This document shows, piece by piece, positions 34,194-43,285 of a stretch of 64,000 nt of DNA. A program made the position numbers and the translations under genes. The DNA comes from Nigrospora sphaerica (lineage: Eukaryota; Ascomycota; Sordariomycetes; Amphisphaeriales; Apiosporaceae). Below the pieces are notes generated by a model, which ran no database searches, had not been told where the DNA came from, and saw only the letters and a list, made by a program, of their open reading frames with translations. Where the stretch lies: NCBI GenBank assembly GCA_018287875.1, contig JAGVVL010000015.1, positions 2,046,001 to 2,110,000 of the forward strand. The letters are read 5' to 3'. Within the stretch, counting starts at the first letter, position 1. Each line of letters begins with the position of its first letter.

Positions 34194-34301
34194 CTATGTA
34201 ACCCTTCTCCCACACCCCCCACCGCTATGTAACTCTTCTATAATTGCTTCGACTGCTATGTAACCCTTCTGTTATTGCCTCGACTGCTATGTAACCCTTC
34301 C
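34194..34301. repeat. 31-bp tandem repeat, about 3.5 copies
   Basis: Copies begin with CTATGTAAC at 34194, 34225, 34256 and 34287, exactly 31 bp apart. The second and third copies share the tail TTGC(T/C)TCGACTG; the first has a diverged C-rich tail and the fourth is partial. It lies between the two divergent hydroxycinnamate genes. Confidence 0.9.
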
Positions 34302-35018
34302 GTCTCCTTGGGACCCTTCTCATCGGGCCGTTCCCGCCTCAATGGAAAACCGGCAGGTCGCAGCACCCGGACTTCACCAGCAATCCCCTCCTATGCTTGG
34401 CTATAGGACGGGGGCAAGCGCGCCCGAGTCAGTCCCGGCAAACACCGGATTCCCCCCCGGCTACGGATGACGGCCGTATTGAGTAGAAGAGCATCGATTA
34501 CTATACACGGCCTCTCGGCGACGGGAACACGATTACGCGGGCGCGAGACGTCGGGCAAGGTTCGTTTAGGCTAGCGGGCCGCTCGAAATCTAACCCAATC
34601 TGCGCCCACCGGATCGCAAAAACCCGGTACCCTGTCACCGTCCCAGGGCCACGGACGCTGTTTGGGGGGTTCGGCTTGTCTCGTCAGCCCCTGTTCTTGT
34701 CATTCCCTGTTCTTCCAGGAGTCCTGGCTTACTAGCGCCATGTTGTCCATGGGGTGTCGGCTTCTCAGCCCCTCTGGGGTTTCATGCCGACGGAGATAGG
34801 CTCGCTATAGCTGGCGTCAAACCGGTTGTGTGATTACCCGGGGAGACGACTATAGAAGTGCCCGTCGCCTGACGATGGAGGTTCGAGCTGGAGGAGGTAC
34901 AGCGCTTTCCCCGTGTTCTTCACGGCCTGTTTCTGTTTGACCGTCGTCTGGACTTTTTGTTTTCAAATTTGTCTTTTTGTCTCACCGATACGGCTATCGC
35001 CAAGCCCCCAACCCCAGC

Positions 35019-36793
35019 ATGAGACCGGTTACACTCTCGGCCGCCGGCACCGGCCTCGCCGCCGTCGCCGCGGCCGCGCCGCCCCCGGCCGCCGGCGCGA
35101 CGACGACGCCGTTTCCCGAGGCGTGCGCAGCGCTCGCCCAAACGCTGCAGATCCCCAACAGCACCTTCGTCAAGGCTGACTACGTGGCGGCCGGCACGAC
35201 GCTCGAGTTTCCCGGCGCTGACCCGTCGTGCACGCGGCCGTCGCAGCTCGTCGAGGCGGCGCTGTGCCGGGTGCAGGCCAATATCACCACCTCGGCGTCT
35301 TCGGGCCTTCACTTCGAGGCCTGGCTGCCCGAGGCCTGGACCGGCCGCTTCCTCAGCACCGGAAACGGCGGGATCGGTGGCTGCCTCCAGTACGAGGACG
35401 TCGAGTGGGCGGCGTCACTGGGCTTCGCCGCCGTGGGCACCAACAACGGCCACGACGGCATGTCGGGGGCCCCCCTATTTCAGCAGCCCGAAATGGTCGA
35501 GGACTTTGCCTACCGCGCCGTCAAGACGGGCGTCGTGGCGGGCAAGGGCGTCACGGCTGCGATGTACAGCCGCGCGCCCACCAAGAGCTACTACCTCGGC
35601 TGCTCGACGGGCGGCCGGCAGGGCTTCAAGATGGTGCAGGACTTCCCCGAGCTCTTCGACGGCGTCGCCGCCGGCGCGCCGGCCCTCAACTTCAACAACC
35701 TCAACACCTGGAGCGCCCACTTCCTGCCCGTGACGGGCGCCAACACCAGCGAGACCTTTGTGAGCGAGGCGTTGTGGGCCACGGTGCACGACGACATACT
35801 GCGCCAGTGCGACGATCTCGACGGCCAGGCCGACGGCATCCTCGAGGCACCCGACCTGTGCCGGTACCAGGCCGACGGGCTGCTGTGCGGGGCCGGGCAG
35901 ACCGAGGACTGCCTGACGGCGAAGCAGGTCGCGACGGTCAACACCATCTTCAGTGAGCTTCGGGCGCCCAACGGCACCTCGCTGTACCCGCGCATGCAGC
36001 CGGGCAGCGAGACCATTGGCGCATTCCCAATATACTACAATGGGCAGCCGAGCGACAAGGTCGAGTGGGTCAAGTACGTCGTCCTGGCCGACCCCGATTT
36101 CGACCCCATGGACTTCACGCCCGACTTGTGGGGGCGCAGCGACGCGCTGAACCCCTTCGACATCGCCACCACGAAGGCCGACATCAGCGCCTTCCGGGCG
36201 CACGGCGGCAAGCTTCTGCACTACCACGGCCTCATAGACCCCGTCATCAGCAGCGACATGTCGGCGCGGTACTACGAGTCTGTGCGCGCGGCGCTGGGGG
36301 CCGAGCCGGCGGAGCTCGACGACTTTTACCGCTACTTCCGCATCTCGGGCATGTCACGTAAGTAACATCCTGTGTTCTTTACTATCAGTTTCAGCCGAAC
36401 CGTTCTCGTTATACCCCACCCCCCGGCTTTATATCTGGAGTTCGAGCCTGGGGGTGCTCCGAAAATTGCTCCATGGTCACCCAGTACAGAATATACTGAC
36501 TCTGGATGATGGTAGACTGCTCGGGCGGACCGGGCGCCAGCTTCATCGGAAACCAGCGTATTTCGCTCGCCGGCGGACCCGACACAAGCGTGCTCATGAA
36601 GCTCGTGCGCTGGGTCGAAGAGGATAGCGCCCCCGACGTCCTCGCCGGCACCGCCTTCGTCAACGGCACCCAGGGCGGCGCCGTCGCCTTCACCCGCAAC
36701 CACTGCCGCTGGCCCACCATGAACCACTACCAGGGCGGCGACCCCAACCTCGCCGAGTCATGGGCCTGCGTCGCCTATAATGCCACGACGTGA
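35019..36793 (+). CDS. Secreted feruloyl esterase, tannase family
   Basis: Hydrolyses feruloyl or p-coumaroyl (possibly galloyl) esters of plant cell wall polysaccharides outside the cell. Exons 35019-36357 and 36516-36793 give 538 residues; the 158-nt intron has branch ACTGAC. A signal peptide is evident (MRPVTLSAAGTGLAAVAAAA). The tannase-family CS-D-HC signature is complete: Cys195-Ser196 in YYLGCSTGGRQG, Asp407 in HGLIDPVIS, and His447-Cys448 in GMSHCSGGPGA. The His codon itself is split by the intron (C before, AC after). Other family landmarks are FLSTGNGGIGGC, GTNNGHDG and calcium-site-like DLDGQADGILEAPDLC. The C-terminus contains HCRWP. Family members are usually induced by plant material; here only a TATA-like box at 34851 is visible. 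It pairs with the divergent decarboxylase gene. Confidence 0.93.
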
Positions 36794-38194
36794 GGAAGGA
36801 TGTGGAGGGAACGGAACGGAACGCAATAACGTGAGCGAAGGCCGTGGAGGGGATTGAACGGAACAGAACGACGTTCGTGGTCATGGAAAATGCTTGTATA
36901 TCTGTGAAATCGAACTGTAAATCAATTTATTTTGCCTGTCAATAACCACTGGTCACTTTGCTTTGTATCTGTCCATCCGGAAACGGCAACCGAGTCCCGG
37001 CATTAGAACGGGCATGTTTTCGAGCTGCCGCCGGTAGGCGCAAGATTGGAGTTGTCCGGGAAGCGAGAACGCGACGTCGCGCGCGGGGAGTCGGCGCATC
37101 TGCCGGCGCCGAGGGAAACAAGGGGGCAGGTGGGGGAAGCAAGGGTGGTGATAAGGGATTTATACTGTTGTTGCCATGGCGGCTGTCGGTGACGTGCGTG
37201 GTATAGCCGGCTTGGCGTGCGGATTCGCCCGTCAGCCACACACGCTTCCCCTCGCATATGCCGGGGCTACTGCCGTTCACCCGTTCTGCATCACAAGGGT
37301 ACCCAGAGCCCCAATCACGAACGACGAAACAGACAGAGGGCACGCGCGAGGGGAGGGGGGTCGTCCGCCAGCGCATGCGCAACACATGAGTGGTGGCTGT
37401 AGTGGTGCTACTGGTTTCCCTTGTAACCATGCCCTGCAGCTTCCCTTTTGTTGAAGAACGCGACGGCGGGTGGGAAGGGATTCTTGGGTTTCCCCCCGCG
37501 TTACCCACAATAACGAGACCGTCGTGAACTTGCTCGAAACTGGCAATAGTGTACAGTTGGTCCCCAAAAAAAATACTCATCACTTCGTCGGCCTTCGGAC
37601 CCGGCCAATTGTCCGTCGCCAGTCCACCGCTCGCAGGTCTCGGTCTCGCGCGCAAACCCTTCAATTGGCCGACGGCCCTATCCGGAAATGGGCGGGAAGA
37701 CGACGTGCCTCGCGGCCTGCCGGGTCCCGCTACGTCCCCATGACGGCATTCCTGCCCGCGAGGGGACGGCTGGTGGCAGCAAGGGCCTGGGCTACTACGT
37801 GCGAAGGGAGCGTCTGTCGGTACTAGCCGGGGGCGGCGGGAGGAGCACACCCCCACTGCCGTCGTCCGGCCCTTTGCCTCCCCCTCTCTGTCTCCCTCCC
37901 TGCCCCCATCCGCGATGACACATTAGTCCCCCCTCCCCGGGGCCTCACCGTCGGCAGCTCGGTCGACGGACGGCTCGAGCCCCCCTCGCCGCGGTGGGAC
38001 TACAGAGAGGGCAAATATGGGCCCGTTGGACGAGGGAGGCGCCGGTCTGTGTCGCCTGCGTCGGCGTCATCGTCCCACTAGCGGGCAGCGGCACCTTGGG
38101 GAGATAAACCAGCGTCTGCCCTCGCCTTCTGGCCGCCGAGGCCGTCATCGTTGTCCTCAGACTCTCTCGCCTTGCCTTCCACCGCCGCCTCATC
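36794..38194. other. Spacer
   Basis: 1.4 kb without a supported gene. A 305-codon minus-strand ORF (36939-37856) was considered and rejected. The last 200 bp are the leader side of the sulfotransferase-like gene. Confidence 0.5.
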
Positions 38195-39274
38195 ATGTCC
38201 CGCCGTATCGACAGGGCCCCCGTCCCGGCCCGTCCGAAGCCGAAGAAGCTGATCGTCCTGAGTGCTCCACGGTACGTTTTTCCGGCGGCGGCCTTTCCGG
38301 GCAACTCGGGGAGGTGGCCGATATGGGCCGACTGACATGACGTCGAAAGCACCGGCACGCTTGGCTTGTACGAAGCCCTGAAAATACTCGGCTTCAAGCC
38401 GTACCACATGGTCGAGGTCTTTGCCAACGGGCCCGACCATGCCCGCTACCTTTACGAAGGGCTCGCGGCCAGCGCTAAAGGCCAATACAAACCTTGTAGG
38501 TTGCGACCGGCTGCGGCTGGCACATGGTCGAAACCCTCGCTGACGACACGCTCCGGTAGACGGACGCGCCGAGTTTGACAAGTGGTTCGCCGACTACGAG
38601 TGGGTTCCCCGGCGCTCGCCTGCACGGCCCCGTTGTTGACATGTCCGTGTGCCAGCATCATCATCGAGATGCCCTTCTTCATGCTCGAGCAGGTCTACGA
38701 GGCGTATCCCGACGCCAAGTTCCTGCTCCAGGAACGCGACCCCGAAAAGTGGGCGAATTCGTGGATGAACACCATCGGCACCACATGGACGGCAATGCAG
38801 AAGTTCCCAATGAATTTAATGCGCAGGATCGACGCTATGGTCGCCAACATGTACCTGTTCGGCGAACTAGGCCGCGAACTCTACTTCAAGTCACAGAAGA
38901 ACGACGAAGTGGCCAAGAAGAACTTGGCGAACCATTACATATCCTAGTACGTCTTCCCCTATTCTTTTCACCATCCCTCAGTGGCTGACGCGGGTGATAC
39001 CAGCATTGACAAGGTCAAGCGTCTTGTCCCTCCCAGCCAGCTCAAGGTTTGCAGACTGGAGGATGGCTTCGGGTGGGAGGAGATCTGCTCGTACATGGAC
39101 GTCCCCGTGCCGGACCAAAAGTGGCCGGGACACAATACCCCGGACGAGTTCCAACACCACTCTGCCGCGTTCAAGAAACAGGGACAAATCAAGCTGGTCA
39201 CACTCGCCACCGCCGTCGCTGCCCCGCTTGTTGCTGCTGGCGTGTGGTACTTGCGACAGAGCAGACTACGTTAA
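38195..39274 (+). CDS. Sulfotransferase-like P-loop protein, five exons
   Basis: Exons are 38195-38271, 38350-38495, 38560-38599, 38656-38946 and 39004-39274, giving 274 residues. Four short introns (56-78 nt) all fit in phase. The joined N-terminus reads KKLIVLSAPRTGTLGLYEAL, with the PAPS-type loop SAPRTGT. Then come FKPYHMVEVFANG, YGRAEFDKWFADYDIIIEMP (spanning two junctions) and YPDAKFLLQERDPEKW, the conserved core of the fungal 'Sulfotransfer_4' family, often mislabelled NAD-dependent epimerase. The C-terminus ends in a hydrophobic span (LVTLATAVAAPLVAAGVWYL) followed by RQSRLR, so it may be anchored in a membrane. Acceptor substrate unknown; activity has rarely been tested in this family. 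Confidence 0.86.
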
Positions 39275-39563
39275 GGGCGATTCGGAGAGCGGAGCCAACA
39301 TATTCACACTGTTTGCCGAGTCCAGTGCCTCTTAATTCCAGCTATTGTTTCTGCCCGGTCTGTCTTGCAAGGGCTGTTTTATCCTCCTTTCTGGTGGAAA
39401 CGTGATACACGGTGGATTGCCCGCCTCGGCATTCCTCATCTGGCCGTGATCCTGAGAAGGCATCCGCACGGTTTTTGCTACGGACCTTTGCTGCCCTCCT
39501 CTTCTACTGTTTCTTGTTCTGGGCATAGATGAAATTGGCCGCTGCTTGGTCAGCTTCGGATCA

Positions 39564-40404
39564 TCAGGCACCCTGCTCGCAGATCGACCTACCGACTGGC
39601 TTCAGGCCGTTCTCGTGCGCCCACTCCCGAACACCATAGCCCTCCTTATCGGAGCCCCAGTGCTTTCGGTCCCCAGGCTTGCTCAGATGCAGCGGGTCCG
39701 TCGTGCCGTTCACAGGCGCCAAGACGAGAAAGACGTAGCGGTGCTTGCCCGTCTTGGGCGGCGGCCCGGGCGGCTTGTACGGCATGATGTCTTCCAAGTC
39801 GGTGAGGCGAGCCGCGGAGCAGGCGCCCTTCCCGTCCCCGTACGCCGCCACCGCCAGGCCAGTGCCGATGAAATGGCACACCTCGGACCACTCGGGGTTG
39901 TCGCGCGATGGCGCATCGGGGTCCGTCAGGGCCACCGTATACGACATGCCGCCGCCGCACAGCGACAACGCCGAGGAGCCCGTCGCCGGCGTCAAGGAGA
40001 ATTCCGGCCGGTCCTGGAGCTTCTTGACCTTGAGCGTGTTCCCCAGGGAGGCGTGCGCGTCGGAAGGCCACTGCACCTCCAGAAGGAAACTGGGCCAAAA
40101 CTCGTCAATGACTGCGCGGGTTCCGTCAGCCTCGAGTGCCTCCCTGGGCCCGTGGGAGACTTGCCGGTGGGAAAGATCTCGGCTTCTCTCAACCTGCTAG
40201 ATGGTAAGCGATCCGCGCCAGCCAAGACGCGATACGTAGGGGAGCTTCCTACCTGTGCTGCACTTTGCCAACATCCGAACCCGGGTGAGCCTCGGCAACG
40301 GGAGCTAGGACGGCCTGGTCAGCAGGCAGAGCCGCGGCCGGCGAGGAGCCGCCGAGCGCCAGGGACGCCAAACAAATGCCTCGGAGTCGCGCCATTACGT
40401 GCAT
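39564..40404 (-). CDS. PEBP-family protein with signal peptide; contains a GC-AG intron
   Basis: Phosphatidylethanolamine-binding-protein fold, the family of yeast TFS1 (carboxypeptidase Y inhibitor). Exons are 40404-40253, 40193-40165 (29 nt) and 40111-39564, giving 242 residues. The head MHVMARLRGICLASLALGGS is a likely secretion signal, unlike cytosolic TFS1. The mature part has the family signatures: LREAEIFPTVIDEFWPS, the anion-pocket motif TDPDAPSRDNPEWSEVCHFI, and a C-terminal HWGSDKEGYGVREWAHENG. Intron 2 (40164-40112) begins GCAAGT. The nearest GT gives an in-frame TGA, while the GC donor restores the FPTVIDEF sequence expected of the family. The start may instead be the ATG at 40395. 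Confidence 0.85.
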
Positions 40405-41766
40405 TTTTGCTCCGCCAGGGCGGTGCGAGGGAATCGGCGAGGGGGGAGATGAGAAGGAGAATAGCAAATGACATGAATGTCTGCGTACATCACTTTTTGT
40501 CGGTCGAGGGGAGACCGCAGAGCAGCCCCGCTCTGGTTGGTGATGTCATGCTTCGCGCGCCTGCAGACGATCGCCCGTTGCCGTTGCAGCTGCTTTGCCC
40601 GCGAGGGAAACCTTTTGTTGCATTGCCAGTTTGCGGAGGAACAAGGCGAGGGCGACCCCCGGTGGGTGAATGGATAAGGTAGGCACGAATGGGGAAAGGG
40701 GGGCACATAGCTGTTCAGGAACTCCCTTTTGAGACGAGCGACCCCATAACGGCAGCGAGGTCAGTTCCAGCGGTCCGGAGGCGAGATGTCCTTCCCGTGC
40801 CAAGCATTTGCCCAAATCCCCGGCATACCAGCAATGGAGTAAACAGCATTCGAGGGGAGAACTTGACGCCAGGAGACAGATAGCTAGACATGACGAGGTA
40901 TTGCCGAGGAAGCCACCGTGACTGGGTTCGTGCCCCTTGGCGGGAAGTTACACTGCCAATGCCACAGAGACAGAGGCGGGGGCTGGTGTCACGTTCGCAG
41001 AGTCAGGCTGCTTCGTAGAGTAGCAGCCTGGTAGGGCGCCTCTGACACGAGGAGAAGGAAGACGTCTGAGATGGCGTACAACACCACCAAGGGAACCAAC
41101 CTGAGCCGCCTTGCCACACTCGCCGTTTACGGGGCCTGCGTACGAGGAGAGACCGGGAGATTGCACCTATAGAACGACCAGGTGCAAGAGCACTGCCTAC
41201 ACGAACAGGCCAGACACACGGTTTCCTATGTATCACGGAGGACCAAGACTCGCCTTCAACTATTTGCATGACCCCTCATGCATTTCGGAGGGTTTGTTTC
41301 TAGCAACGTTCAGGTTCGTGAGGAAGGGCCCAGCCTGCGCGCCCCACAGCACCCAATGGATAAAGAGCCTTTAATCGAATAAAACCATCCGGTTGGTTTA
41401 TAGCGGCTGCCATACCCTTACGACAGGTTGCATCGTCTCTGTAGTATAGCCGTGGTCTTGACGAGTCGCTGCAGCCCTCCTGCCGCCTGTATATGCGTGG
41501 TGGCTGAGTTGTGATGTGCATGTGGCTGGTACGATGAGATCATCGAGGGATAGGTAGGTCATTGATTGTGCACTGCTACGCCTCTGGCCAGCCGCACCGA
41601 ACTTTCAGCCCGAAGCTCACCAACGATTCCTCTGTGTCCGCCGTGGGATCCCCCGCCCTCCTCTTGTCGATTTCTCCTTTCTCTTTCTTTTCCTCCTGTC
41701 GAGCCATGTTCCCCGCTTGAAAGACCTCAGCCGGGGACGAAAAAGAAAAGGCCTTGGATCACCACG
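40405..41766. other. Divergent spacer between the PEBP and MFS genes
   Basis: 1.4 kb without a supported gene; ORFs of 60-90 codons only. Confidence 0.5.
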
Positions 41767-43285
41767 ATGATGAGCAACACCCACGCGCCGCCGCCGCCGC
41801 CGCCGCCGCCACCGCGCGGACTGCGCTGGCGCTCCCACAGCGTCTTCATCCTCGCGACGGTGGGCCTTGGCATGTTCACGGACCTGTTCCTGTACGGGCT
41901 GGTGGTGCCCGTGCTGCCGTTTGTGCTGCGGGACCGCGTGCGCGTGCCCGACGGGCAGATCCAGGCGCACGTGTCGGGCCTCCTCGCCGCCTACGCCGGC
42001 GTGCAGCTGCTCTTCTCGGTGCCCGTCGGCTGGGTCGCCGACCGCACGCGCTCGCGCCGCCTGCCCTTCCTGTGCGGCCTCGCCGCCCTCCTCGCCGGCA
42101 CCATCCTGCTGGCCGTCGGCCGCACCGTCGCCGCCCTTGTCGCCGCCCGCCTCCTGCAGGGCACGAGCGCCGCCGTCGTCTGGACCATCGGCCTCGCCAT
42201 GGTCATGGACACGGTCGGCCCCCGGAACATCGGCAAGGTCGTGGGCACGGTAAGAGACGCCCCCCCTCGCGTCGACGTCGGCGCCGACGTAAACTAACGC
42301 CCGTCAGATTTTCTCCTTCATCTCGGTGGGGGAGTTGCTTGCCCCCGTGCTGGGCGGTATCCTTTACGACAAGACAGGCTATCTCGGCGTCTTTGGCGTC
42401 GGGGCGGGGATCCTGGTTCTGGACTTTCTCATGCGGCTGCTCGTCATCGAGAAGAAGGAGGCCGCCCAGTTCGACCCCTCGCTGGCCGAGGGCACCAATG
42501 CCCGCGACTTTGCCTCCCGCGGGGAAGAGGCCGACGCGGAAGCCAGCGAAAGCGATGCTCTCCTGCCCAAACCAGATGGTGCTGAGTACAAGGTTGAGGG
42601 CGAGCAGGGGCGGCTGGTCCGTCTTTTCCCGGTCCTGTACTGCTTCCGGAACCCCAGACTCTGGGCGGCTTTCCTGCTGGCCTTTGTGCAAGCATCCTTG
42701 CTCGCCACTTTCGACGCCACCATACCCACCGAAGCGAAGGATGTCTTCGGCTTCACCTCTCTCCAGGCCGGCCTCCTCTTCATTGCCCTCGACATCCCGT
42801 ACCTGGTGCTGGGGCCGCTGGCGGGATGGGCTGTCGACCGGTACGGGACCAAGCCGGCGGCCGTCGTGGGCTTCGGCTATCTGGTGCCGGCCCTCGTGCT
42901 TCTGCGGCTGCCCTCGGAGAAAATGCTGGGCGGTACCAACAACGTGGTACTTTACTGCGCCATACTCGCCCTGAACGGCATCGGCATGGCCGTCATCGGG
43001 TCGCCGAGCTTCGTCGAGGCCAGCGATGTTGTACAACGGTACGACAAAGCCAACCCGGGCTTCTTCGGCGACAACGGCCCATACGCGCAGCTGTATGGGT
43101 TTAACTCCGTCTTTTTCTGCGCGGGACTCACCGCCGGCCCCATTGTTGCCGGCACGTTGCGAGACACGATTGGATATGGCAATATGAACGCCGTATTCGC
43201 GGCTGCGGCAGGGGTCACGGCAGTTGCCTCTTTCCTCTTCATTGGAGGGAAGCCCAAGCTGCTATCCCGTGCTATCCGCGGCTAG
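41767..43285 (+). CDS. MFS transporter, DHA1/SLC18-like
   Basis: Twelve-span major facilitator probably exchanging protons for drugs, amines or other small metabolites at the plasma or vacuolar membrane. Exons 41767-42249 and 42308-43285 with a 58-nt intron (branch ACTAAC) give 486 residues. The cytosolic head carries a run of nine Pro. Motif A is in the loop between spans 2 and 3 (PVGWVADRTRSRRLPF). The matching second-half loop is LAGWAVDRYGTKPA. The drug-exporter-type segment SVGELLAPVLGGILYDKTGY follows the intron. The central loop (about residues 225-270) is acidic. The sequence resembles vesicular-amine-transporter-like fungal MFS proteins; the substrate is not inferable. Two in-frame ATGs are adjacent at the start. 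Confidence 0.9.

Larger units (their letters stand above)
32602..35018. other. Shared divergent spacer of decarboxylase and feruloyl esterase genes
   Basis: 2.4 kb without a supported gene. It holds a TATA-like element next to the decarboxylase, a 31-bp tandem repeat at 34194-34301, a TATAGAA at 34851-34857 about 168 bp before the esterase start, and hexamers fitting the SYGGRG pattern of the carbon repressor CreA at 33471 (GTGGGG) and 34838 (CCGGGG). Such hexamers are common by chance in GC-rich DNA. Confidence 0.5.

Noticed and set aside
33700..34215. 171-codon minus-strand ORF in the divergent spacer
   Set aside because: It runs into the 31-bp repeat at its N-terminus, has no motif and no good start context.
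21784..34306. CRISPR-like arrays (CTG run, 31-bp repeat)
   Set aside because: The organism is a fungus, the repeats are direct tandem units without spacers, and no cas gene exists.
32602..35018. XlnR-type GGCTAA sites in the esterase/decarboxylase spacer
   Set aside because: Only GGCTAG and GGCTAT variants are present, so there is no support for xylanolytic regulator binding.
36939..37856. 305-codon minus-strand ORF between the esterase and sulfotransferase-like genes
   Set aside because: Composition is patchy, most of it reads as random GC-rich translation, there is no motif, and the short plausible stretch DEVMSIFFGDQLYTIASFEQ is isolated.
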